Origin: an uncultured Spirochaetaceae bacterium
Lineage (GTDB): Bacteria > Spirochaetota > Spirochaetia > Sphaerochaetales > Sphaerochaetaceae
Assembly: GCA_944388955.1 (NCBI GenBank)
Contig: CALXKJ010000001.1
Coordinates: 62,001-126,000, forward strand
Length of the DNA stretch: 64,000 bases
Direction of reading: 5' to 3'
Below are positions 8,623-16,938 of this stretch, in pieces. Position 1 is the stretch's first letter, and the number at the start of each line of letters is the position of its first letter. The notes beneath the pieces were generated by a model. The model had not been told where the DNA came from, did no database searches, and saw only the letters and a list, made by a program, of their open reading frames with translations. The translations under genes were made by a program, and so were the position numbers.

Positions 8623-9246
8623 ATGAGGAAGATCTTAATTGTTGCGATCATGCTGTTTGCTGTGATGATTCCTGTTTTCGCTGAAGGTCAGATTGGTGTA
8701 TCGCTTACACCGGAATGGTTCTGGCTTACAAGTATGGAAGGGCAGAAAGCTCCTGAAAGTACAGGTATGACACGCTTTATGCTTACTGCCGATGGCGCAA
8801 ACTATTTTGGTTCGAACGGTGGATTCGGAGTGGAATATGGTCTTGGTATGATATTTCCAGTGAACAAGTGGAGTGGAAACGTAACTACAAAATCGACCGA
8901 AACAAGTGTTGGCTTCGTATTTAGAGCTGGTGTAGGTTATCGCCATGAGTTTTCTAATTTAATAGGGCTTGTGGCTGGTGTTGGGCTAAATGGCTTCTAT
9001 CAGAAAGAGAATGTGGCCTCACCTGAAGGACAAGCTAGTGCTTCTGAATTTGATCTTGGCATGTATGGTAGAATTGCTGCCGATTTTACTTTCATTGATT
9101 GTGTACGTGTAAATGCAGGTATTGCATTAGGCGGCCCGATTTATAGTGTTGTGAAGGCGTCAGCCGCAGGCGAAAGCATGTCGATGAATATACATATGAG
9201 CGGGGTTTTCCTTGCGCCATTTGTCGGTGTTTCATATGTCTATTGA
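8623..9246 (+). CDS. Small outer-membrane beta-barrel protein, predicted phase-variable
   Basis: A 207-residue secreted protein with signal peptide MRKILIVAIMLFAVMIPVFA, cleaved after the AxA-like VFA before EG. The mature part is Gly/aromatic-rich with alternating strands (GFGVEYGLGMIF, FVFRAGVGYRHEF, VGVSYVY) and ends in an aromatic residue, as expected of a BamA-inserted barrel of about 8 strands. Start ATG 8623 follows GGAGG (8613-8617). The in-frame ATG 8611 overlaps the ribosome site. A specific family (OmpW-like or other) cannot be assigned by eye. The promoter carries a poly-G tract and a terminator follows. Confidence 0.75.
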   Translation: MRKILIVAIMLFAVMIPVFAEGQIGVSLTPEWFWLTSMEGQKAPESTGMTRFMLTADGANYFGSNGGFGVEYGLGMIFPVNKWSGNVTTKSTETSVGFVFRAGVGYRHEFSNLIGLVAGVGLNGFYQKENVASPEGQASASEFDLGMYGRIAADFTFIDCVRVNAGIALGGPIYSVVKASAAGESMSMNIHMSGVFLAPFVGVSYVY

Positions 9247-9269
9247 TGATTGATGCTTATTTTGCATAG

Positions 9270-9299
9270 CAGCTAGGCATTGTGTCCTAGCTGTTTTTT
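9270..9299 (+). terminator. Rho-independent terminator after the beta-barrel gene
   Basis: An 8-bp perfect stem CAGCTAGG/CCTAGCTG with an 8-nt loop is followed by six T. Confidence 0.9.
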
Positions 9300-9373
9300 C
9301 TTACAGATAATCCTGCTTAGAGCGTATATCTCTATATGAAGACTTTGGATTATGTTTCAGATAGAGGTATGCA

Positions 9374-10696
9374 GTGGGGTACATAGCAGTTCTGGCGGCA
9401 ATGTATCTTGCATGGTTTTACCCGGATTTCTTCTCTCGACCGCTTATTGTTGTCCCCGCGTTTTCCCTTCTTGCCATGCTAGGGCTGAAGAGGAAGAAAG
9501 AGGGGTTTGCTGTAATGATTCTTCTCATGTTCATCGTAACGATGTCTGCTCTTGCAGAAGCCTGTCCGTCATTCGCTGTCGATGAAGGAAAAATCTCTGC
9601 GCTTTATGGCTCTGTCATTCAGGACTCATCGCAGAAGAAATACAGAAGCACTGGACTGAGACTTCTTGTGTACGCCGCTGCAGACAAGAAGGGGAATCTC
9701 TATTCTGCAAATGGAAGTGTTTATGTCATTGCTGGTCAGTGTGATGTTATCTATGGAGATGAAGTGAAATGCATCGGGCGTTTCTCCGGTCCTGTCTTCT
9801 ATGCAGATTCATGCAATATTGTGGAAAGAGAGCTTGAGGCGGTTTTCAGGCAGAAAGCGATGTCGTGGATCAAGAACCGGCTGGACTCAGCAGGTGATGC
9901 CGGGGAACTTGGTATGAGGCTCCTTCTTGGATATGGCTACGATGGGGACTTTGGGCTGTCGGAGAATGCTAGGAAGGCAGGGCTTGCGCATGTTCTCGCC
10001 TTGTCTGGAATGCATCTCTCTATTATTGCATCGGTTATCACAAAGCCGCTTTCTATCGTGTTTGGGAAGAAAAGGGCAGGCCGCATTGTAAACATCGTGC
10101 TCCTCTTCTTCTCGTATCTTTCAGGTTGGCGACCTTCGCTTATGAGAGCATTCATTTTCCGCATGCTTCTCTCAAGACATATCGATATGGAGGAGGCATT
10201 CATGCTTTCATACATACTCCTCTTCATGCTCTTCCCGTATGCTGTGATAGATCTTGGGGCTGTTTATAGCTTCATTTCGCTTTCCGGTATATTCATTCTT
10301 TCAGATAAACTCGATGAGAACATAAGGAGCATCCTTCCCATTCCATATTCTCTTTCCGTGTCATGTGCAGCTTCAGCATCTGCTATTGCAGCTACTGTGC
10401 CGCTTACATTCATGGTCTTCTCTGGTTATCAGATAGGGGCTATCGTCACATCATTCCCATTTTCTTTTCTTATCTCGCTATATATGGGTGTTACGCTTAT
10501 CGTGCTTTTCATTCCATGTCTTTCGCCAATTCTTCAGCTTCTATATGGCATTATGGAGAAAGCTTTCAGCCTGTCGGCATCATTTCCGGAGGCTTTTGCT
10601 ATCACTCCATATATTTATCTCGTAATAACTATCATGACTGTCATGATTACAGGTTCTCTTATCCGCTGGGCAGTGGATAGAAAAACAAGGAAATAA
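9374..10696 (+). CDS. ComEC/Rec2-type DNA-uptake channel protein, short form
   Basis: Integral membrane protein of 440 aa matching the ComEC core. Three N-terminal TM segments are followed by an OB-like soluble domain (about 70-155), then the Competence domain, with the hallmark AGLAHVLALSGMHLSI and the segment WRPSLMRAFIF, and further TM helices to the end. The C-terminal metallo-beta-lactamase domain of full-length ComEC is absent: the frame ends right after the last TM and a basic tail. The start is GTG 9374 with AGAGG upstream. It probably transports ssDNA or is a remnant with another role; no other com genes are in view. Confidence 0.8.
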   Translation: MGYIAVLAAMYLAWFYPDFFSRPLIVVPAFSLLAMLGLKRKKEGFAVMILLMFIVTMSALAEACPSFAVDEGKISALYGSVIQDSSQKKYRSTGLRLLVYAAADKKGNLYSANGSVYVIAGQCDVIYGDEVKCIGRFSGPVFYADSCNIVERELEAVFRQKAMSWIKNRLDSAGDAGELGMRLLLGYGYDGDFGLSENARKAGLAHVLALSGMHLSIIASVITKPLSIVFGKKRAGRIVNIVLLFFSYLSGWRPSLMRAFIFRMLLSRHIDMEEAFMLSYILLFMLFPYAVIDLGAVYSFISLSGIFILSDKLDENIRSILPIPYSLSVSCAASASAIAATVPLTFMVFSGYQIGAIVTSFPFSFLISLYMGVTLIVLFIPCLSPILQLLYGIMEKAFSLSASFPEAFAITPYIYLVITIMTVMITGSLIRWAVDRKTRK

Positions 10697-10713
10697 GATG
10701 CTACCATCTTACT

Positions 10714-11568
10714 ATGTGGAATCTGAATTACAGCAGTATCTCCGAGATTTCCGGTGTTCTTGAGAAGCATGGACTCGCGATGACAAAGAAGTTCGGACAG
10801 AATTTTCTGATGTCACAGCAGGCGAGGGAGAGAATCGTATCTCTTCTTGATGTGAAAGCTGGTGATGAAGTCTGGGAAATCGGTCCCGGCCTTGGCGCTA
10901 TAACACACCTGATTCTCAAGGCGGGCTGTAGAATGAAGGCTTTTGAAATCGATCATGGATTTGCAGCAATTCTCAGAGATGAGGCTTTTTCAGATGAGGA
11001 TAACTTCACACTGCTCGAAGGCGATGCACTCGAAACTCTTTTCGAGATGCCCTTAACGGCCTCAAGGATTGCAGGGAATCTTCCATATAATGTCGGCTCT
11101 GTCATGATAGCCCGTCTTATTGAAAGAAACTATCTTCCATCGTTGATGGTCTTTACGCTGCAGAAGGAAGTTGCAGAAAGGATGAGCGCTCTTCCAGGCG
11201 ATGATGGCTATTCATCTTTTTCAGTCCTCACTCAGCTCGATTACGATAACTCAATAGCTTTCACGATACCTCGCTCTTCGTTTTATCCTATTCCAAATGT
11301 GGACAGTGCTGTTGTTGTGATGAAACGGAAAAAGGAAAGCCTCGTCAACGAGAATGAAAGACAGTCTTTCATGCAGATGATAAGAGCACTTTTTGCTCAG
11401 AGAAGGAAGACAATAAGGAATAATCTTCTCTCTTCTCCGCTCTTCTCATCGAGAGGAAAGGAGTATATCGAGAATGCATTTTCCTCTGTTTCCCTTACCG
11501 GGGGAGAGAGAGCGGAGTCGCTCTCCTTTGCCCAGCTTGTTGCTTTGTCGAGGGCACTTCAGTCTTGA
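10714..11568 (+). CDS. rsmA: 16S rRNA dimethyladenosine transferase
   Basis: KsgA/RsmA dimethylates two adjacent adenines in the 3' hairpin of 16S rRNA during 30S maturation. At 284 aa it carries KKFGQNFL, SAM motif WEIGPGLGAITHLIL and the target-adenine motif NLPYNVGS. No Shine-Dalgarno is present. The extended -10 TGCTACCAT (10699-10707) ends 6 nt before ATG 10714, indicating a leaderless transcript inside the gap after the ComEC gene. Confidence 0.95.
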   Translation: MWNLNYSSISEISGVLEKHGLAMTKKFGQNFLMSQQARERIVSLLDVKAGDEVWEIGPGLGAITHLILKAGCRMKAFEIDHGFAAILRDEAFSDEDNFTLLEGDALETLFEMPLTASRIAGNLPYNVGSVMIARLIERNYLPSLMVFTLQKEVAERMSALPGDDGYSSFSVLTQLDYDNSIAFTIPRSSFYPIPNVDSAVVVMKRKKESLVNENERQSFMQMIRALFAQRRKTIRNNLLSSPLFSSRGKEYIENAFSSVSLTGGERAESLSFAQLVALSRALQS

Positions 11569-11573
11569 AAGAA

Positions 11574-11599
11574 ATTGCCTCAGGTTTCCCCGAGGCAAT
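11574..11599 (-). terminator. Hairpin downstream of pta
   Basis: An 8-bp perfect stem ATTGCCTC/GAGGCAAT with a 10-nt loop. Read on the minus strand it is followed by TTCTTTC, so it is a plausible though weak terminator for pta. Confidence 0.5.
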
Positions 11600-11619
11600 C
11601 CATATGAGGATATGGTTTT
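11600..11619 (+). terminator. Terminator hairpin after rsmA
   Basis: CCATAT/ATATGG 6-bp stem with a GAGG loop, followed by TTTTA. It lies next to a second hairpin at 11574-11599. Confidence 0.55.
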
Positions 11620-11620
11620 A

Positions 11621-12625
11621 TCAGTTGAGGGCGCCAGCCTGTGCAAGTGTGATTGCTGATGTGACGACGATATCATCAACAGAGCAGCCTCTCGAAAGAT
11701 CTGATACAGGCTTTGCGAATCCCTGAAGGATAGGACCATAAGCTTCTGCTCCTGCAAGACGCTGAACAAGCTTATAGCCGATGTTTCCAGCCTGAAGGTC
11801 TGGGAAGATGAGTGTGTTTGCATGTCCCGCGACTGTAGAGCCTTTTGCCTTGAGTGCCGCAACTTCCGGAACGATGGCTGCATCGAGCTGAAGTTCTCCG
11901 TCAATCTGAAGATCTGGGCACTTCTCCTTTACCATAGCAAGAGCTGATGTCACTTTATCGATGAGCTCGCCCTTTGCAGAACCTTTTGTCGAATAAGAAA
12001 GAAGTGCGACTTTCGGCTCTGTCCCAAGGAATGTGCGACATGATGATGCTGATTCTTCTGCAATCTCAGCAAGCTGTTCCGCTGTCGGGTTGGGAATCGT
12101 TGCACAGTCCGCGAAGATGAACTCGCCATTGAAGCCATACTCCTTCTTGTCTGTTGCCATGACAAAGCATGATGACGCGCTCTTGATTCCTGGCTTGCAT
12201 TTGATAATCGTGAAAGCTGCGCGAAGAACGTTGGCTGTTGTTGACTCTGCACCTGCAACCATCGCATCTGCGTATCCGAGATGAACCATCATAGCACCCC
12301 ATCTCAGCTCATCGACGATGTCAATCGCTGCCTGCTCAGGTGTCATACCCTTGTGCTTTCTCATTTCATAGTATTCATTGGCGAATTCAGCTTTCTTGTC
12401 TGAGGAAGCTGGATCACTGATAAGAATACCATCAAGCGAAACTCCGAGAGACGCGGCGTTCTCCCTTACTTTCTTCTCGTCGCCTACAAGTGTGACAGAA
12501 GCGGCAAGACCCTCGTCTGCAATCTTCCTAGCGGCTTTTACTGTTCTAGGCTCGAGACCTTCTGCGAGCACGAGATTCTTATGAGCTGCTTTAGCAAGCC
12601 CTTTCATTTTCTCAGCAAATGTCAT
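11621..12625 (-). CDS. pta: Phosphate acetyltransferase
   Basis: Converts acetyl-CoA and phosphate to acetyl-phosphate in fermentative ATP production. At 334 aa it is the short, single-domain Pta. Recognisable blocks are VLAEGLEPRTVKAARKIADE, GAESTTANVLRAAFTIIK, and PDLQAGNIGYKLVQRLAGAE near the C-terminus. ATG 12625 is preferred because AAGGAG lies 7 nt upstream. An in-frame TTG at 12631 is too close to that site. No ackA is adjacent. Confidence 0.93.
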   Translation of the reverse strand: MTFAEKMKGLAKAAHKNLVLAEGLEPRTVKAARKIADEGLAASVTLVGDEKKVRENAASLGVSLDGILISDPASSDKKAEFANEYYEMRKHKGMTPEQAAIDIVDELRWGAMMVHLGYADAMVAGAESTTANVLRAAFTIIKCKPGIKSASSCFVMATDKKEYGFNGEFIFADCATIPNPTAEQLAEIAEESASSCRTFLGTEPKVALLSYSTKGSAKGELIDKVTSALAMVKEKCPDLQIDGELQLDAAIVPEVAALKAKGSTVAGHANTLIFPDLQAGNIGYKLVQRLAGAEAYGPILQGFAKPVSDLSRGCSVDDIVVTSAITLAQAGALN

Positions 12626-12655
12626 AGTCAATCTCCTTGGATTTCTCCATATCTG

Positions 12656-12683
12656 AATATATCGCCAAATGGAAGTATTTCAA
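12656..12683 (-). promoter_or_regulatory. Promoter of pta
   Basis: On the minus strand TTGAAA (12683-12678), 16-bp spacer, TATATT (12661-12656); the start codon lies about 30 nt downstream with a normal ribosome site. Confidence 0.65.
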
Positions 12684-12720
12684 AGAGCAAACAAAGAGGA
12701 TAATCATAATTCATGATTAC

Positions 12721-12750
12721 TTGTCACGGCTTTTTCAGCCATTGTATTAT
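12721..12750 (+). promoter_or_regulatory. Promoter of tyrA
   Basis: TTGTCA (12721-12726), 18-bp spacer, TATTAT (12745-12750). The start codon at 12760 is only 9 nt beyond the -10, leaving almost no untranslated leader. Confidence 0.6.
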
Positions 12751-12759
12751 CAGCAGAGT

Positions 12760-13494
12760 ATGGAAGCAGCAGTATATGGTCTTGGCAGATTCGGCTCATT
12801 CTGGGCTGAATGCCTTAGAAATGCGGGATTGGATGTAAAAGCATATTCCAGGTCGGAGCATCTTCTTCCCGAAGGAGTCTCCAGATGTACGGAAGATGAA
12901 GCGCTGAATGCCGATCTTCTCTTTTTTGCTGTCTCTATTTCCGCATTCGAAGACGTGCTGAAGCGTATCGGCAGGAAAATAGGGCAGAATACCATTGTCA
13001 TGGACACATGTTCTGTGAAGATATATCCCGCAAAGTGGATGAAGGAGAATATTCCTGAAGACAGATATAAGATCGCACTTCATCCAATGTTCGGCCCTGA
13101 TTCAGGAAGGAATGGCATAAAAGGACTTCCGATTGTGATGTGCCCCATATCTCAGCAAGACGATGAAAGATACAGGAAGATAAGGAATCTCTTCATTTCA
13201 ATGGATCTTGATGTTCTTGAGATGAGCGCTGAGAAACATGATGAGGAGGCTGCGTATTCGCAGGGCGTTACGCACTTTGTCGGGCGCACACTGCGGCAGA
13301 TGGGCATGAAACCGACTCCGATAGCCACTCAGGGCTATAAAAGCCTGATGACAATCGTCGACCAGACATGCAATGACCCACTGCAGCTTTTCTATGATTT
13401 GCAGCGCTATAATCCATACGCTAAAGAGATGAGGCTATCGCTGCAGGTCGCGATAGAGAAAGTCCTCAACGCTCTCAGGAGGGAAGAAGGGTGA
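12760..13494 (+). CDS. tyrA: Prephenate dehydrogenase-like protein
   Basis: NAD(P)-dependent prephenate/arogenate dehydrogenase of tyrosine synthesis, 244 aa. The N-terminal Rossmann motif is AVYGLGRFGSFWAE. The catalytic region holds DTCSVKIYP and HPMFGPDSG, then the helical dimerisation domain with SQGVTHFVGRTLRQMG. ATG 12760 is chosen because the Rossmann fold starts there and a promoter sits immediately upstream. The open frame reaches back to 12637. Downstream mtaB overlaps its stop (GTGA). Confidence 0.85.
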   Translation: MEAAVYGLGRFGSFWAECLRNAGLDVKAYSRSEHLLPEGVSRCTEDEALNADLLFFAVSISAFEDVLKRIGRKIGQNTIVMDTCSVKIYPAKWMKENIPEDRYKIALHPMFGPDSGRNGIKGLPIVMCPISQQDDERYRKIRNLFISMDLDVLEMSAEKHDEEAAYSQGVTHFVGRTLRQMGMKPTPIATQGYKSLMTIVDQTCNDPLQLFYDLQRYNPYAKEMRLSLQVAIEKVLNALRREEG

Positions 13495-14771
13495 ATGTTT
13501 ATATCTACACCCTGGGCTGCCGCCTGAACCAAGCGGAAAGCGAAGCTATCGCAGATAGTTTTGCCAGACAGGGTTTCACTCTTTCATCTTCCAGCGACGC
13601 GGATCTTGTCATCGTCAATTCATGCACTGTAACTACAAAAGCAGAGCAGAAGGCAAGGAGGATGATAAGGCTCTTTGCAAAGCATGCTGAAGTTATTGTC
13701 ACAGGATGCTATGCCGAGCTTGATCCAGATGAGGTCAGAGCTCTTTCAGGGCGTGTCACTGTATTCTCCCTTAAGGAGAAGGCATCGTTATTGTCACTTG
13801 CTTCGCATCTGGAGAGGTTGCTGGCTGAAGGCTATGAGCTTCACGATGCGATAAAGGCTTTCACGTATAGAGCAACCGATCCATTCGCGTTTGATGCATC
13901 TTCATTCCAGTATCATTCACGGGCTTATCTTAAGATACAGGATGGCTGTGATAACCATTGCGGATATTGCCGTACAACCATAGCAAGAGGAGCATCCGTA
14001 TCCCTTGATTCCGAAGAGGTCCTGAAAAGAGCGCTGAAACTCGAGGAGGAAGGATTTCATGAGATAATGCTCACAGGCGTCAATCTCACAATGTACGATC
14101 ATGAAGGAGAAGGACTGGGTGGTTTATGCGAAAAGCTTCTTTCCCACCTTGGAAATGGCATGAGGCTCCGGCTTTCCTCTATGGAGCCTGATCACGTTGA
14201 TGACCGTCTTCTTGATACGCTCGAAGATGAGAGAATGCAGCCGCATTTCCATATTCCGATACAGTCTGCTTCTGACAAAGTCCTTAGGCTGGCTTCAAGG
14301 CGCTATTCCATCTCCCATGTCGATTACATCATCTCCAGGATGAGAAAGGCTAAGGATGACCCGTTTATAGCATGCGATGTCATAGCAGGCCTTCCAGGGG
14401 AAGGGGATGATGAGTTCAGGGAGACTTATGATTTCCTATCCTCCCATGACTTTGCGGCAATGCATGTCTTTCCCTATTCTCCCCGTCCCGGCACTGCTCT
14501 TTATGGCGCGAAGGACAAGCCTGAAGAGAGAGTGCGCGATGAGAGGGCTGAGCTTCTGCGCTCTCTTTCCCAGGTTAAGAGCAGGGAGTATCTTTCACGG
14601 CAGATGGGCAAAAGGCTAGAGGTGCTTGCAGAGCGAGGAGCAGAAGGCACTACAGGCAACTATCTCAAGGCAAGAATAATCCTTCCTGAAGGAAGGATAC
14701 CGATAAGCCGGATGCTTTATAAAGGCATTGTGACTTCTATTGAGCCATTGGAAATCACAGTGGAGGTTTAG
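13491..14771 (+). CDS. mtaB: tRNA t6A37 methylthiotransferase MtaB-like
   Basis: Radical-SAM methylthiotransferase that adds a methylthio group to t6A37 in tRNA. The 426 aa contain an N-terminal UPF0004 domain with three cluster cysteines (TLGCRLNQ, NSCTV, TGCYAE) and the radical-SAM motif CDNHCGYC; a TRAM-like tail ends the protein. The TLGCRLNQAE signature favours MtaB over MiaB. Start GTG 13491 overlaps the tyrA stop. Its stop overlaps the convergent cysE stop by 4 nt. Confidence 0.9.
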   Translation: MNVYIYTLGCRLNQAESEAIADSFARQGFTLSSSSDADLVIVNSCTVTTKAEQKARRMIRLFAKHAEVIVTGCYAELDPDEVRALSGRVTVFSLKEKASLLSLASHLERLLAEGYELHDAIKAFTYRATDPFAFDASSFQYHSRAYLKIQDGCDNHCGYCRTTIARGASVSLDSEEVLKRALKLEEEGFHEIMLTGVNLTMYDHEGEGLGGLCEKLLSHLGNGMRLRLSSMEPDHVDDRLLDTLEDERMQPHFHIPIQSASDKVLRLASRRYSISHVDYIISRMRKAKDDPFIACDVIAGLPGEGDDEFRETYDFLSSHDFAAMHVFPYSPRPGTALYGAKDKPEERVRDERAELLRSLSQVKSREYLSRQMGKRLEVLAERGAEGTTGNYLKARIILPEGRIPISRMLYKGIVTSIEPLEITVEV

Positions 14772-15643
14772 GATTTCTTCGGTCGTACGTGGATGTCAGG
14801 GCGAGCCATCGATACGACAGAAGAAGGCGGTATGCTGTCCTTTATCCATGCGTTTGAGGCTATGACTGTGTCATGCCCGATTGTTATATCGCCGAGAATG
14901 GTTGCATTCGCATAGATCGTCACATTGTCTTCAATAGTAGGATGACGCTTTATTCCAGCCTTGCCGTGCTTCTCGACAGATAGCGCTCCTAGTGTGACGC
15001 CCTGATAAAGCTTCACGTTATTGCCTATAACCGTTGTCTCTCCGATTACAACGCCGGTTCCGTGGTCAATGAAGAAACTCTCCCCGATGGAAGCTCCGGG
15101 ATGAATGTCGATACCTGTTCTTGAATGTATCATCTCATTCATCATCCTTGGAACAAGAGGAACGCCATGCGTGAATAGAAAATGAGCTGTACGATGCATG
15201 ACCAGCGCTCTGAAGCCCGGGTAGCACAGTATAATCTCATGCACGCCCTTTGAAGCAGGATCCCCGTCAAAACCAGCTTCTGCATCTTTTTTCAGCAGCT
15301 TGCGTATGTCCGGAAGAGCAGAGGCGAGTGAATCAACATCGCTTTCGGCCTCTTTCTCACATTCCTCGATAGGGATTTCGGGATGCTCATAGTGACGGGC
15401 AAGGGAAATCGCGTCATATAAAAGCCTTGTGGCTTTCTCAAGGCTGTTTTCGACAGTGCTTCTTAGAGATCTCGCATCCTCTGCCACCTGGTTTCCCGGG
15501 AAGAAGAGCGTCATCAGCATCTCCTCGAGCTTTTCCATATCGCTCATCTTCGGAAGACGTGAGGAATTCTGGCCGAAAGACGCTCTATGCGTGCGTGAAA
15601 AAGAATCAAGGAATGAATCAACGAATCTTTCTGCTATATACAT
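14768..15643 (-). CDS. cysE: Serine O-acetyltransferase
   Basis: Makes O-acetylserine from serine and acetyl-CoA, the first step of cysteine synthesis. The 291-aa protein has an N-terminal helical domain and a C-terminal left-handed beta-helix with hexapeptide repeats (GIDIHPGASIGESFFIDHG, GVVIGETTVIGNNVKLYQG). H residues of IDHGTG and KHGKAGIKRHP are the usual catalytic and substrate positions. ATG 15643 is preferred: CATAAT (minus, 15655-15650) lies 6 nt upstream with TTGCAA 18 bp before it, implying a leaderless message. A TTG at 15679 would overlap that promoter. Confidence 0.88.
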   Translation of the reverse strand: MYIAERFVDSFLDSFSRTHRASFGQNSSRLPKMSDMEKLEEMLMTLFFPGNQVAEDARSLRSTVENSLEKATRLLYDAISLARHYEHPEIPIEECEKEAESDVDSLASALPDIRKLLKKDAEAGFDGDPASKGVHEIILCYPGFRALVMHRTAHFLFTHGVPLVPRMMNEMIHSRTGIDIHPGASIGESFFIDHGTGVVIGETTVIGNNVKLYQGVTLGALSVEKHGKAGIKRHPTIEDNVTIYANATILGDITIGHDTVIASNAWIKDSIPPSSVVSMARPDIHVRPKKS

Positions 15644-15698
15644 AGTGCGATTATGCTTCTTCTTCTCGGCATCTTGCAAGCTATGATAGAATCCTCAT

Positions 15699-15956
15699 AT
15701 GACGATAAAGGAAAGGATAATCAGAAGCCTGCAGAAAGGAGAGCATCCTACAGCCTCATCGCTTCACCTGCCTCTTGAGCAGTATGTGAAGATTGTCAGT
15801 GAAATGAAGGAGGAAGGGCTTATTGAGGGTGTATATATCTCATTCTGCGACAGCAGTGCTGGTGGCAGTCTTCTTGATGAAGCTTATCTTACAGAGAAAG
15901 GGCAAAGGCTCGTTCCGGAAAGGAAAGGGCTTTGGAATCTCTTCGGAAAGAGATAG
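15699..15956 (+). CDS. Small winged-helix protein, YjcQ-like
   Basis: An 85-residue protein with a helix-turn-helix-like start (KERIIRSLQKGEHPTASSLHLPLEQYVKIVSEMKEEGLIEG) followed by a beta-wing and an LTEKGQRLV tail, the layout of small YjcQ/winged-helix domains. DNA binding is probable; the target is unknown. No Shine-Dalgarno is visible. TAGAAT (15687-15692) ends 6 nt before the ATG, so it is probably leaderless and divergent from cysE. Confidence 0.6.
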   Translation: MTIKERIIRSLQKGEHPTASSLHLPLEQYVKIVSEMKEEGLIEGVYISFCDSSAGGSLLDEAYLTEKGQRLVPERKGLWNLFGKR

Positions 15957-15957
15957 C

Positions 15958-15986
15958 ATGACACTCTTTACCATATCATTCATAAT
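15958..15986 (+). promoter_or_regulatory. Leaderless promoter of birA
   Basis: ATGACA (15958-15963, one mismatch to consensus), 17-bp spacer, CATAAT (15981-15986), then six bases and the ATG. The start point would fall at or within 1-2 nt of the start codon. Confidence 0.75.
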
Positions 15987-15992
15987 GAGCTT

Positions 15993-16937
15993 ATGAATGT
16001 TAAGGATGAGCTGTTGTCGATTCTGCTTGATTCTGGGCAGAGCCTATCTGGATCGGAACTCGCGGAAAGAATCGGATGCTCGAGAATGGCAATATCCAAA
16101 GCCGCTGAGAAACTAGCTGAGGAAGGATATAGAATCGATGTCTCGAGGACATCAGGGTATAGCCTGCAGAGAACAGATGTGCTGTCAGAGTCTGTCCTCA
16201 GCCATGATTTTTCCATCCCTGTGTATTTCAAGGAAGTGTCGTCAAGCACTATGAGCGATGCCAAAGAGCTTATTGCGCGTGGAGTATCCGTCCCGTTTGC
16301 CGTTGTCGCAGCAAGGCAGGAAGGCGGAAGAGGACGCCTTGGACGCTCATTCTTCTCACCTGAAGGCGGTGTTTATCTTTCTGTTGTCATCTCGGGAAAG
16401 GATGTACAGTCTCCTGATATGATCACAACGGCCTCATCTCTTGCCGTGTCTCGCGCGATTGAAGCGCTTACAGAGGCAACGTGCTCAATAAAGTGGGTCA
16501 ATGATATCTACATAAATGGGCGTAAGGCTGTGGGGATACTGACAGAAGGCATCGTCAATATGGAGGAAGGCGGACTCGATAAAGCTATCATCGGTATAGG
16601 TGTCAATCTCCGTGGGAAGTATGAATCCTTGCCTGATGATATAAAGGAGAAGGCTGGATATATCTATTCCGATGGAGAAGGAAAAGTCACACGCTCCGAG
16701 CTGGCCTCCCGGATCAGTGAAGAAGTCATGAAGGCTTTAAACGAGGACTTCATAGATGAATATAGAAAACGCTGTTTTATCCTTGGACAGAAAGTCGGTG
16801 TAGTCAGAAACGGCATGGAGGAGGAAGCTCTCGCTCTTGACGTGGATGACAAGGCTCATCTTGTGGTAAGGTACAATGATGGAAGAACGGAGACCCTCTC
16901 GTCGGGAGAGGTGACTCTGAAAATAAACAGGAGTTGA
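15993..16937 (+). CDS. birA: Biotin-protein ligase with N-terminal HTH
   Basis: Activates biotin to biotinyl-AMP and attaches it to carboxylase carriers. The 314 aa include an N-terminal winged HTH (ELAERIGCSRMAISKAAEKL), the ligase domain with biotinyl-AMP loop GRGRLGRSFFSPEGGVYLS and KWVNDIYING, and a C-terminal SH3-like domain. The HTH suggests it also represses biotin genes, none of which are in view. The transcript appears leaderless. argS starts 1 nt after its stop. Confidence 0.93.
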   Translation: MNVKDELLSILLDSGQSLSGSELAERIGCSRMAISKAAEKLAEEGYRIDVSRTSGYSLQRTDVLSESVLSHDFSIPVYFKEVSSSTMSDAKELIARGVSVPFAVVAARQEGGRGRLGRSFFSPEGGVYLSVVISGKDVQSPDMITTASSLAVSRAIEALTEATCSIKWVNDIYINGRKAVGILTEGIVNMEEGGLDKAIIGIGVNLRGKYESLPDDIKEKAGYIYSDGEGKVTRSELASRISEEVMKALNEDFIDEYRKRCFILGQKVGVVRNGMEEEALALDVDDKAHLVVRYNDGRTETLSSGEVTLKINRS

Positions 16938-16938
16938 T

